A program made the position numbers and the translations under genes. The notes under the pieces are model-generated. The model was given only the letters and a program-made list of their open reading frames with translations. It did no database searches and had not been told where the DNA came from. 64,000 nt of DNA, from positions 868,001 to 932,000 of the forward strand of contig NZ_QCYK01000002.1 in the NCBI RefSeq assembly GCF_003071345.1. Reading direction: 5' to 3'. Shown one piece after another: positions 26,805 through 35,798 of the stretch (within the stretch, counting starts at the first letter, position 1; each line of letters starts with the position of its first letter). This stretch comes from Chitinophaga parva. Its GTDB lineage: Bacteria > Bacteroidota > Bacteroidia > Chitinophagales > Chitinophagaceae.

Positions 26805-29087
26805 ATGATGATCAAGGAACAGTTCAGTGAAAGAAGAGACCCGCGCACCGAAAGCCTGGAAGCAGACCTGGTAGTAGTAGGGGGAGGCCTGGCGGGTGTG
26901 TGCACGGCCATCACGGCCGCCCGTGAAGGGGTGAAGGTGATACTGGTGCAAGACCGGCCCATGCTGGGCGGCAACTCGTCGAGCGAAATACGTTTATGGA
27001 TCCTGGGCGCCACTTCCCACATGGGAAATAACAACCGCTGGGCGCGCGAAGGTGGCCTGGTAGATGAAATACTGGTGGAGAACATGTGGCGCAATCCCGA
27101 AGGTAACCCCGTGATCTTTGATACCGTGTTGCTGGAAAAAGTTTGGAAAGAGCCCAACATCCGCCTGCTGCTCAATACCGTGGTGTATGAGACCACCAAA
27201 AGCAGCCCCAATGTAATAGCCCGTGTAACGGCCTTTTGCAGCCAGAATAGCACGCGCTACATCTTAAGCGCTCCTTTCTTCTGTGATGCCTCCGGCGATG
27301 GCATTGTAGCCTTCCAGGCAGGTGCCGCTTTCCGCATGGGTGCAGAAACGGCGGACGAATTTGGAGAGCCTTTTGCGCCCACGAAAGAATACGGAGAACT
27401 GCTGGGCCACTCGCTTTACTTCTACTCCAAAGACACCGGCGTGCCGGTAAAATTTGTGGCACCTGCCTATGCGCTGGACCACATCAGCGAAATACCCCGC
27501 TACCGGCGGCTTACCGCCCGGGAACATGGTTGCCAGTTGTGGTGGATTGAATATGGTGGAAGGCTGGACACGGTGCACGATACAGAAAAGATCAAGTGGG
27601 AGTTGTGGCGCGTGATCTATGGTGTGTGGGACTACATTAAAAATTCCGGTGAATTTCCCGAAGCGGAAACCCTCACGCTGGAATGGGTGGGCATGATCCC
27701 CGGCAAGCGGGAAAGCCGGCGCTTTGAAGGCGATTACATGCTTACGCAGCACGATATCGTGCACCAGCGCACGCATGACGATGCGGTAGCCTTTGGCGGC
27801 TGGTCCATTGACCTGCACCCGGCAGATGGCGTGTTCAGCGAAAAGCCGGCCTGCAACCAATGGCATGCAAAAGGGGTGTACCAGGTACCGTACCGCTGCC
27901 TGTACAGCAGGAACATAGATAACTTATTCTTTGCAGGCCGCATCATCAGCGCCTCGCACGTGGCATTTGGATCATCGCGCGTGATGGCCACCGGTGCTTA
28001 CACCGGCCAGGCCTCCGCCATGGCGGCGGTACACTGCCTGCAAAAACAATTACAGCCCAGGGACCTCGTAGCACCGGTGCATATGAAAGCCCTGCAAACG
28101 GCCCTGCAACGCAGGGGGCAGCACATACCCGGCGTACCCATGAAGGATAGTGAAGACCTGGTGCAATCCGCTACCATCCGGGCTTCCAGCGAGTACGTGT
28201 TGCAGCAATTACCTCCCTCCACCGCGGGCTCCATCTCCCTGGCCGATGCCGCCGCCCAGATGCTGCCCTTGCCCGCAGGCCCCATGCCTGCTGTAAAAGT
28301 ATGGGCTACTGCCAGCGAGGATACCACCCTCACGGTGGAGCTGCGCACCACCAGCCGCAACACGCACCACACACCGGATGTAACCCTGCAAACCTTACAG
28401 GTACCGTTGAAAAAAGGTGCACAGGAGGTTTCACTTAACTTCAGCGAAACCCTGCCCAACGATGGCTACGTGTTCATTTGCTTTATGAAGAACCCTGCCA
28501 TCACCCTGGCCGACAGCGACCTGCGGGTAACCGGTATTTTATCCGTGTTCAATAAAACAAATCCCGCGGTATCTAACTTTGGCAAGCAGGAACCCCCGGA
28601 AGGCATTGGTATGGAAGCCTTTGAGTTCTGGTGCCCCGGCAGAAGGCCTGGTGGCAGGAACATTGCCATGGAACTGGGCCAGGGCATTGTCTTCCCCGCG
28701 GGCAATATCCGCAACGGGACAGACCGCCCGGTAACTGCCCCGAACGCCTGGCTGGCTTCCCCGGAAGACAAAGCCCCTGCCATTACCTTCCAATGGAACA
28801 GTCCCCAGCACATCCGCGAAGTAACGGTTGCTTTCGATAACGATTTTGACCATCCTATGGAATCCGTACTGATGGGCCACCCCGAGCGCGCCATGCCCTT
28901 CTGTGTACAGTCATTCTCCCTGCACGACGGCCAGGGCAACGAGCTGGCCTCCGTAACGGATAACCACGAAACACTCAAACGCCTGGTATTTGAAGCACCG
29001 GTAAGCACCGATGCACTGGAACTGCGCATCCACGCCATGCATGGAAAGGTGCCGCCGGGGCTCTTTGCAGTACGTTGTTATGCGTAA
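26805..29087 (+). CDS. FAD-dependent oxidoreductase with C-terminal beta domain
   Basis: Start at ATG 26805, just after the GH2 stop (760 residues); a longer frame would overlap GH2. The Rossmann motif G26-G-G-L-A-G31 and the GGNSSSEIR segment mark the FAD_oxidored family, often encoded in PULs. CDASGDG and NLFFAGRIISASHVAFGSSRVM are further family blocks. After about residue 470 comes a beta-rich region resembling discoidin-type carbohydrate-binding folds (AITFQWNSPQHIREVTVAFD). There is no signal peptide, so it is probably cytoplasmic. The substrate is unknown; oxidation of a sugar or uronic acid is an inference. It is the last gene of the operon. Confidence 0.8.
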   Translation: MMIKEQFSERRDPRTESLEADLVVVGGGLAGVCTAITAAREGVKVILVQDRPMLGGNSSSEIRLWILGATSHMGNNNRWAREGGLVDEILVENMWRNPEGNPVIFDTVLLEKVWKEPNIRLLLNTVVYETTKSSPNVIARVTAFCSQNSTRYILSAPFFCDASGDGIVAFQAGAAFRMGAETADEFGEPFAPTKEYGELLGHSLYFYSKDTGVPVKFVAPAYALDHISEIPRYRRLTAREHGCQLWWIEYGGRLDTVHDTEKIKWELWRVIYGVWDYIKNSGEFPEAETLTLEWVGMIPGKRESRRFEGDYMLTQHDIVHQRTHDDAVAFGGWSIDLHPADGVFSEKPACNQWHAKGVYQVPYRCLYSRNIDNLFFAGRIISASHVAFGSSRVMATGAYTGQASAMAAVHCLQKQLQPRDLVAPVHMKALQTALQRRGQHIPGVPMKDSEDLVQSATIRASSEYVLQQLPPSTAGSISLADAAAQMLPLPAGPMPAVKVWATASEDTTLTVELRTTSRNTHHTPDVTLQTLQVPLKKGAQEVSLNFSETLPNDGYVFICFMKNPAITLADSDLRVTGILSVFNKTNPAVSNFGKQEPPEGIGMEAFEFWCPGRRPGGRNIAMELGQGIVFPAGNIRNGTDRPVTAPNAWLASPEDKAPAITFQWNSPQHIREVTVAFDNDFDHPMESVLMGHPERAMPFCVQSFSLHDGQGNELASVTDNHETLKRLVFEAPVSTDALELRIHAMHGKVPPGLFAVRCYA

Positions 29088-29098
29088 ATGGAGATCAT

Positions 29099-29136
29099 GA
29101 AAAAGGGCTGTCAAAACTTCGGGACAGCCCTTTTTC
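29099..29136 (+). terminator. Intrinsic terminator closing PUL 2
   Basis: A 14-bp stem (GAAAAAGGGCTGTC / GACAGCCCTTTTTC) with a 10-nt loop containing CTTCGG, and a T run in the 3' arm. It follows the oxidoreductase stop by 11 bp. Confidence 0.9.
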
Positions 29137-29214
29137 ATTCAGGTACCTGATGGAGAAAATTTTCATACAGGCGATGCTCAGAGCCTTCATTTTACTTATG
29201 AGATTTCCCCTTTT

Positions 29215-29244
29215 TTTGATTGCGATGTCCTCCTACTATATTTT
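29215..29244 (+). promoter_or_regulatory. Promoter of the ECF sigma operon
   Basis: TTTG (29215-29218), an 18-nt spacer and TATATTTT (one mismatch to TAnnTTTG). Transcription would begin near 29251, about 38 nt upstream of the sigma ATG. The same 18-nt spacing occurs at the lacI and tssB promoters. Confidence 0.5.
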
Positions 29245-29288
29245 TACATTTACTTTACTTAAATTAGGATCAAATCCACGTTATAAAT

Positions 29289-29834
29289 ATGATAGCCGCC
29301 TTGAAGGAAGACAACCTCCTTGCATTCAACGAGGTGTACTACGCATATCATAAAAAGATATACCACTTCATCCTCCGTAAAACAAAATCCTCCTTCCTTG
29401 CCGAGGAAGTTACGCAATTGACCTTCATCAAATGCTGGAACTACCGTGCAAGCCTCGACGAAAACCTTGGCATTGACATACAACTTTTCAGAATAGCCCG
29501 CACTACCCTGGTAGACCAGCTCCGCAAAACCACCGCCTACCAGGAAAAAGTGATCCACGTGGTAAACAGCTACCTCATTCCCCAGGACGAGCTTTGGAAC
29601 CGCATGGCCGAAAAAGAACTGCAGCAGCAACTGGCCAAAGCGATGGAAGAAATGCCCCCCATGCGGCGCAAAGTGTTTGAAATGAGCCGCTTTAAAGGCA
29701 TGAGCTACCAGCAGATCGCGCATGAACTATCCTTGTCATCCCGCACCGTGGAAGCCCATATTTTCCAGGCCACCCGCCAGTTGCGCCACTACCTGGGGCC
29801 TTTGCTCCTGGCATGGTGGATCGGCAACCATTAA
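29289..29834 (+). CDS. ECF-family RNA polymerase sigma factor
   Basis: 181 residues. Region 2 spans about 12-75 (FNEVYYAYHKKIYHFILRKT; AEEVTQLTFIKCW) and region 4 about 115-170, with the HTH KGMSYQQIAHELSLSSRTVE. It belongs to the Bacteroidota SusC-associated FecI-like group. The next gene is its FecR anti-sigma factor, and the pair would switch on the downstream susCD operon when the ligand passes through SusC. There is no extra C-terminal domain. Confidence 0.93.
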   Translation: MIAALKEDNLLAFNEVYYAYHKKIYHFILRKTKSSFLAEEVTQLTFIKCWNYRASLDENLGIDIQLFRIARTTLVDQLRKTTAYQEKVIHVVNSYLIPQDELWNRMAEKELQQQLAKAMEEMPPMRRKVFEMSRFKGMSYQQIAHELSLSSRTVEAHIFQATRQLRHYLGPLLLAWWIGNH

Positions 29835-29906
29835 GAAAAAATATTTTTCCCCAGACTAAGTAGTTGACGCCGCAGGAACGTATTCCTTAGTAGCAGCCCA
29901 GTTCAG

Positions 29907-30944
29907 ATGATGATCAATGATGAATTAATAACGCGGTTCTTCCACAACCAGTGCACACCGGAAGAAGCCAGTGCGGTAGCAGCCCACCTGGAGGAACACC
30001 CTGAGGTGCTGGAAACTTACGTGCCGGAAGCGGAGTTCCTGCAAATGGAAGCGGGCGACCTGCCGCAAACCGTGTCCCGCCTGTGGCTGCGTAATATTCA
30101 TGGTCAGATCAACCGGCGCCGCACTCCCCTCATACGGCGTATAGCCGTAGCTGCGATCATGGCGGGCATAGTGGTGGGAGGCATTTACCTGCTGCGTACC
30201 CCGCAGGGCCCGGCCACACAGGGCACCGTGGCCCGCACCACCATTACAGCGCATAACACCCGCGTGGTGACCAATAATACCAACCACTCCCTGACCCTTC
30301 AACTGCCGGATGGATCGGTAGCAGTGCTGGAACCGGCGGCCATTCTCCGTTATGAACAACTGTTTGCAGACGGCCGCCTGGTGGACCTTTCCGGGGAAGC
30401 TGATTTCACCGTGATTGCCGACAAGACCCGGCCTTTCCGCGTAGCCAGTGGCGTGATCCATACCACCGTACTGGGAACCTTCTTTCATGTAAAAGCCAAC
30501 CCGGATGAAGAGCTGATCACCGTAAAACTCCACAGCGGCAAAGTGCTGGTGCAGGCCATCCTGGATGAAAAGAAGCTGATGGATGACGCCATCCTCACGC
30601 CTGGAAAAGCATTGACCTTTAACACCCGTACGCGGCAGGCCACCCTGTTCAATTTTGAGCGCAGCGGCCGCGAGGCCATGGTAAAAGCCGGCAGCAGTGG
30701 CACCCCGACCACCAAACCAGACTGGTACCAGTTCAATAAGCAACCAATGTCGCAGGTATTAGACCAACTCAGTAATTATTATGGAATAAGCATTTACTAT
30801 TATCCATCAGACATTGCCGACATCTATATCGATGGGAAATTTGACAACACCGATTCCTTAGCCGAGATCTTGACAGACCTTACCCTGCCAAACAATTTGA
30901 AGCTGACACGCAAAGACGATGGATTTGTGATCAAACGAAATTAG
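29907..30944 (+). CDS. FecR-family anti-sigma factor
   Basis: 345 residues. A cytoplasmic sigma-binding helix region (1-75), one membrane span (about 77-98, RIAVAAIMAGIVVGGIYLL), a periplasmic FecR beta domain (about 115-215; RPFRVASGVIHTTVLGTFFHV) and a C-terminal DUF4974 domain (about 275-345; MSQVLDQLSNYYGISIYY, SLAEILTDLTLPNNLKLTRK). It transmits the transporter signal across the inner membrane and holds the sigma factor. DUF4974 resembles the STN fold that the partner SusC lacks here. Confidence 0.92.
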   Translation: MMINDELITRFFHNQCTPEEASAVAAHLEEHPEVLETYVPEAEFLQMEAGDLPQTVSRLWLRNIHGQINRRRTPLIRRIAVAAIMAGIVVGGIYLLRTPQGPATQGTVARTTITAHNTRVVTNNTNHSLTLQLPDGSVAVLEPAAILRYEQLFADGRLVDLSGEADFTVIADKTRPFRVASGVIHTTVLGTFFHVKANPDEELITVKLHSGKVLVQAILDEKKLMDDAILTPGKALTFNTRTRQATLFNFERSGREAMVKAGSSGTPTTKPDWYQFNKQPMSQVLDQLSNYYGISIYYYPSDIADIYIDGKFDNTDSLAEILTDLTLPNNLKLTRKDDGFVIKRN

Positions 30945-31032
30945 TCCCGGAGAATTTTTATTGTTTCCACGTATAGGTGCTGAAAAGCGCCAGGGGCTTG
31001 TAGTGCCCTTCATATTAAATCCACATTCCGTT

Positions 31033-34000
31033 ATGAAAGTTATTTTCCGATTAACATTTGTCATGTTGTGGGGGCTCATTCCCCTGCTATCCACGGCACA
31101 GCAGGCACGGCCCCAGGTGAGCGGCACCGTGCGCGATGACCTGGGTGAAGTGTTGCCGAATGCATCCGTGGTGGCACTGAATGAAAAAACAAAGTACAGC
31201 GCCGGTGTGCGCACAGACACCAATGGCGTATTCCGTTTTTCAGGACTGCCGGAAGAAGGGCATTACACCTTCAGCGTGTCTTACGTAGGGTTTGAAACAC
31301 AGCAGCGAAACAACGTAACCCTGAAGAATGGCGCTACTATTACGTTTGCGGTGAAGCTGGTAAAATCCACCAGTACCCTCAATGATATCGTGGTGATAGG
31401 CTACGGTACTGCAAAAAGAAAGAACGTAGTAGGCTCCTTTAACGTGGTGACGGTAAAGGAAGCAGGTAGCACAACTGCTACTAATCCCTCCCAACTGCTC
31501 ATCGGCAAGGCGGCAGGCGTGCAGGTAGTACAAAGTGGTGGCCCCGGTGCGGATGCACAGATCCTGATCCGTGGTACCGGTACCTTTACCGACGTAAACC
31601 CGCTCTACGTGGTAGACGGGATACAGGGCACCAAGAATTTATTCAACAGCCTCAACACCCAGGATATTGAAAACATCACCATTCTCAAAGATGCTTCCTC
31701 CACTGCCATCTATGGCTCTGCGGCGGCAAATGGGGTGGTGATCATCACCACTAAAAAAGGCAAGCTGGGCCCACCCAGGCTGACCCTCAGTTCGCAGTGG
31801 GGTATTTCCAAAGCCTGGAAACAACTGGACCTGCTGAAGGCCAGGGATTATGTAAGCGTGCTGCAGGACCTGGCCGCCAGCAAGAACAGCGTGTTGCCTG
31901 CCAAATTCAGCACAGACGCGGTGATGCACGATAGCACCGACTGGCAGAAGGCCGTGTTCCGCAACGCGCTGGTAAATGAAAATGACCTCAACATCATCGG
32001 GGCAGGAGAGCGGGTCACTTATTCCGTATCTGCCACTTACATCACCCAGCAATCCATCCTGCAACACGCAGTGAACAAGCGCCTGCAGGCAAGGGCCAGC
32101 CTGGAAGAGAACTTTGGCCGCTTCCGTTTTACGCAGAACGTGATGTTCCGCCAGTACATTGGCCAGGGTTACAATGCCAACCTGCAGAATGCCCTGCAAT
32201 ATGCACCTTACAAACCCATTAAGGATCCTTTCATCCAGGGTGGCTACTCCATTGTGAGCACCGCATTGGATTTCAGTAGCATTGATAATCCTTACCAGGA
32301 AATTTACCTGAAGCAGCAAACGTCTAACTCCATGTCTTTCTTCCCCCAGCTGAGCGGAGAAGTAAGGCTGATAGACGGGCTGCGCTTCCGCTCACAGTTT
32401 GCCGGGGAGGTGAACTCCACCCGCAGCACTACTTACCAGCCCCAGTATCAAAGTTCCAACTACCTGAACCAGGCCCGCCAATCGGGGTTGAACTTCACCC
32501 AGAACAGCTACTACATGTGGGAGAACTATTTTTCTTATGATAAGCAATTGGGTACCATGCATAGCATATCCCTCACCGCAGGGGAGAGCTACATAGACCC
32601 GGGAAGGTCCTATGCCTCCGGCATCCGTGGTACCGGCCAGCCCAATGATAATATCACCGGCGTTACGGTAGCGCCTAACCAGGCGGTGACCACCTCCTAC
32701 GACAACTATTCACGGCCTTCCCTGATCTCTTACTACGGCCGTGCAAGCTATACGTATAACGACCGTTATACCGTTTCAGGCAGCTACCGCCGCGATGGTG
32801 CGTCAAACTTTGGTGCCAATAACCGCTGGGGTAACTTTGCCGCCGCCGGTGCCTCCTGGCGCTTCTCCGCGGAAGACTTCATCAAGCGCAGTTTTCCCGC
32901 ATTGTCTGAAGGCAAGCTGCGCATAGGCTGGGGACAAACCGGTAATAACAATATCCCCAACTTCCTGAATACGTCTAAGATCTACCAGGGCTCGCCCACC
33001 GGTGCCCTGGTGTATTCCCTGGGTGCTACAGAGTCGTTTATTTCCGGTGTTACCCTGGTCACAGTAAGTAATCCTGACTTAAAGTGGGAGCAGACCGCGC
33101 AAACAGATGTAGGCCTGGACCTGTCATTCTTCAGGAACCGCCTGAGCGTTGTGGCAGACTGGTACGACCGTAAAAGTACCGGCCTGCTGGTGACCACCTT
33201 CCTGCCTTCCAGCGTGGGCGTGAGCCCCACGGGCAACCAGCCGAAGAAGACCCTGAATGCCGCCAGCGTGGATAATAAAGGCGTGGAACTGATGATCGGT
33301 TACCATGATAAGATCACCGAAGATTTTGGATTCAATGTCAGTGTGAACGGGTCTGTGAATACTAACAAAGTGCTCTCCCTTGGTGCGCAGTTCAATGCGC
33401 CCATCCAGGGCGGTGCGTTCGGCCCGGTGCCGGCTACTACTTACACTGCAGCCGGCAGTGTGATCGGGTCTTTCTATGGCTACCGCGTAGACCACGTGGC
33501 AAAGGATGCAGATGAAATTGCCGCGCTGGATGCACAGGCAGCCAAGCAGTCCGGTACGCCCGGCACCAAATACCAGGATGGATTGCTGCCAGGGGATTTC
33601 ATTTACAAAGATCTGAACCACGATGGAGTGGTGAACGCCAAAGACCAGGAGATCCTGGGCAATCCCATTCCCAAATATGTATACGGCATTAACGCCGGCG
33701 TTACCTACAAAGCGTTTGACCTGAACGTAGTGCTCTCCGGTATCAGTGGTATGAAACTGCTGAACGGGATGAAGCTTTATACACAAGCTATGCAGGTAGG
33801 GCACAATGCCACTACCGCCATCATGGACCACTGGCGCAACCCCGGTGATGTAGCCGCTTTACCCCGCCTGGGCCAGAGCGCTACCGGCAGCGGTAACCTG
33901 CGTCCGTCCGACTGGTGGCTGGAAAACGGTGCTTACCTGCGCGTGCGCAATATCACCCTGGGCTACAATGCGCCGGCCAGCCTGCTTACCCATGTTTCCA

Positions 34001-34179
34001 AAGGCACTGTGAAATCTTTCCGCGTGTACGTTGCAGCACAAAACCTCTTTACGGTGACCAGATACACCGGCTATGACCCGGAAGTGGTGGGTAGTGACCT
34101 GTTGTTCAACCGCGGCATAGACCTGGGGCAGATCCCGCAGCCACGCACGTTCCTGGCTGGTGTACAAGTGGGTTTTTAA
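31033..34179 (+). CDS. SusC/RagA-family TonB-dependent transporter (PUL 3)
   Basis: Start at ATG 31033 (1048 residues), which gives the signal MKVIFRLTFVMLWGLIPLLS followed by TAQQ; a frame start at 30961 precedes it. Then come a carboxypeptidase-regulatory-like domain (VSGTVRDDLGEVLPNASVVA), the plug (DIVVIGYGTAKRKNVVGSFN, LYVVDGIQG, ILKDASSTAIYGSAAANGVV) and a barrel ending FLAGVQVGF. No STN domain lies between signal peptide and CarD-like domain, although a sigma/FecR pair is upstream. It is the transporter of PUL 3. Confidence 0.93.
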   Translation: MKVIFRLTFVMLWGLIPLLSTAQQARPQVSGTVRDDLGEVLPNASVVALNEKTKYSAGVRTDTNGVFRFSGLPEEGHYTFSVSYVGFETQQRNNVTLKNGATITFAVKLVKSTSTLNDIVVIGYGTAKRKNVVGSFNVVTVKEAGSTTATNPSQLLIGKAAGVQVVQSGGPGADAQILIRGTGTFTDVNPLYVVDGIQGTKNLFNSLNTQDIENITILKDASSTAIYGSAAANGVVIITTKKGKLGPPRLTLSSQWGISKAWKQLDLLKARDYVSVLQDLAASKNSVLPAKFSTDAVMHDSTDWQKAVFRNALVNENDLNIIGAGERVTYSVSATYITQQSILQHAVNKRLQARASLEENFGRFRFTQNVMFRQYIGQGYNANLQNALQYAPYKPIKDPFIQGGYSIVSTALDFSSIDNPYQEIYLKQQTSNSMSFFPQLSGEVRLIDGLRFRSQFAGEVNSTRSTTYQPQYQSSNYLNQARQSGLNFTQNSYYMWENYFSYDKQLGTMHSISLTAGESYIDPGRSYASGIRGTGQPNDNITGVTVAPNQAVTTSYDNYSRPSLISYYGRASYTYNDRYTVSGSYRRDGASNFGANNRWGNFAAAGASWRFSAEDFIKRSFPALSEGKLRIGWGQTGNNNIPNFLNTSKIYQGSPTGALVYSLGATESFISGVTLVTVSNPDLKWEQTAQTDVGLDLSFFRNRLSVVADWYDRKSTGLLVTTFLPSSVGVSPTGNQPKKTLNAASVDNKGVELMIGYHDKITEDFGFNVSVNGSVNTNKVLSLGAQFNAPIQGGAFGPVPATTYTAAGSVIGSFYGYRVDHVAKDADEIAALDAQAAKQSGTPGTKYQDGLLPGDFIYKDLNHDGVVNAKDQEILGNPIPKYVYGINAGVTYKAFDLNVVLSGISGMKLLNGMKLYTQAMQVGHNATTAIMDHWRNPGDVAALPRLGQSATGSGNLRPSDWWLENGAYLRVRNITLGYNAPASLLTHVSKGTVKSFRVYVAAQNLFTVTRYTGYDPEVVGSDLLFNRGIDLGQIPQPRTFLAGVQVGF

Positions 34180-34197
34180 TTCTAAAATTCAAGCGTT

Positions 34198-35787
34198 ATG
34201 AAGAAGTTTTTTATACTGATGATCCTGGTGGGAATGAGCGTGGGTTGTTCCAAGAAGCGCCTGGACCTGGTGGACCAGAGCAGTTATGCATACGAGACGT
34301 ATTTTACCAATTCCAATGCCATCAACCAGGCCACCATTGCCACTTACGCTACGATGGTGCACCCCGGCCTGTGGGCGCGTGAATATTATTACATCTTTGA
34401 CCTGCTGGGCAATGAAGCCAAGCGCGCCAGCTTCCTGCTGGGCCCTGAACAGGAGCTGGGCGACTATACCTTTGGCAGCAACAACCAGGACCTGGGCTGG
34501 CTGTGGCAATCCCTTTACCGCATGATCTTCCGCGCTAACCTGGTGCTGGACCGTGCCGCCGCATGGAACCCTACCGCTACGGTAGACAGGGCCAAGGTGA
34601 ACCAATACGTGGCGGAAGTGAAATTCCTGCGTGCCTACGCCTACCTGCACCTGGTAACCCTGTGGGGCGATGTGCCTTTGTATACCGATTATAAGACCAC
34701 CCTCAATAATAACTACCTGCCCCGCAGCCCCAAATCACAGGTGTGGCAGCAGATAGAGAAAGACCTCCAGGAGGCACAAGCCACAGACGAACTACCGGTA
34801 GCCTATGCCGCCTCAGACCTGGGCCGCGTAACCAAAGGCGCGGTGACGGCGTTACTGGGCAAGGCTTACCTGTATCAGCAAAAATATGGGCCTGCACAGG
34901 CAGAATTTGCAAAACTGCTGCAGGCTCCCTATACCTATAAACTATGCCCCGTATACGACAGCCTTTTCTCCACCACCAACCAGACCAATCCCGAAAACAT
35001 TTTCCAGATCATGGACCAGCAATGGACCGACTGGGGAGTGGGATCGCCTTACTATATGTTTGGCAACGGTGCAGAGCAGGTGGGCAAGCAAACGCACACC
35101 GGCCGCGCTATGGAGTATGGCTTTAACGACTGGAAGAATGTGTACCTGAGCAACGCCGCCGTGAAAGCATTTTCATACACCAATCCCCATACCGGCCAGC
35201 CTTACGTAGACCCCCGTGCGCGTTCCACTTTCTACGGCACCGGCCCATCTGGTGGCGATACGGTGTACTGCCAGCAGTGTGCTACCGGTCCTAAAGCATA
35301 CCCGTTCAATACCAGTGACCCACAAGGTGATTACCGCTGGAAGAAATATGAATACTACAACCAGGTGGCCTCTTACGGCGACCCGAAGAGCCCTATCAAT
35401 GCACAGGTGATCCGCCTGGCAGACGTAATGCTGATGCTGGCCGAAACACAGATCCAGCAAGGTAATACGGGCAATGAGCCCCTGGCCCTGATAGACAGCG
35501 TGCGCTCCCGCAGCGGTGCCGTATTGTACACCACCCTGGGTGATAAGACCAGTGCCATGAAGATCCTGATGCATGAACGCCAGCTGGAACTTTGCGGAGA
35601 AGAGTTCCGCTACTTTGACCTGCTGCGCTGGGGCATTGCCAAACAGACCATTAACGGGGAAAAGGCCGTGGATCCCGGGGTGGGCGTTACGCCCTTCCAG
35701 GATAAGCACGTGCTGTTCCCCATCCCTGATAACGAAAAAAATTACAATCCAAACGTAGCCGCACAGGTGAAGGACGGCTGGAACTAA
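34198..35787 (+). CDS. SusD/RagB-family lipoprotein (PUL 3)
   Basis: 529 residues; MKKFFILMILVGMSVGC gives lipidation at Cys17. SusD features: the helical LYRMIFRANLVLDRAAAW segment, KFLRAYAYLHLVTLWGDVPL, and the end motif FPIPDNEKNYNPNVAAQVKD. It starts 18 bp after susC. A loop with four cysteines in the middle (TVYCQQCATG region) is uncommon for SusD proteins and may stabilise a binding loop. It is the surface glycan receptor for PUL 3. Confidence 0.92.
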   Translation: MKKFFILMILVGMSVGCSKKRLDLVDQSSYAYETYFTNSNAINQATIATYATMVHPGLWAREYYYIFDLLGNEAKRASFLLGPEQELGDYTFGSNNQDLGWLWQSLYRMIFRANLVLDRAAAWNPTATVDRAKVNQYVAEVKFLRAYAYLHLVTLWGDVPLYTDYKTTLNNNYLPRSPKSQVWQQIEKDLQEAQATDELPVAYAASDLGRVTKGAVTALLGKAYLYQQKYGPAQAEFAKLLQAPYTYKLCPVYDSLFSTTNQTNPENIFQIMDQQWTDWGVGSPYYMFGNGAEQVGKQTHTGRAMEYGFNDWKNVYLSNAAVKAFSYTNPHTGQPYVDPRARSTFYGTGPSGGDTVYCQQCATGPKAYPFNTSDPQGDYRWKKYEYYNQVASYGDPKSPINAQVIRLADVMLMLAETQIQQGNTGNEPLALIDSVRSRSGAVLYTTLGDKTSAMKILMHERQLELCGEEFRYFDLLRWGIAKQTINGEKAVDPGVGVTPFQDKHVLFPIPDNEKNYNPNVAAQVKDGWN

Positions 35788-35798
35788 CGATGTTTTTT

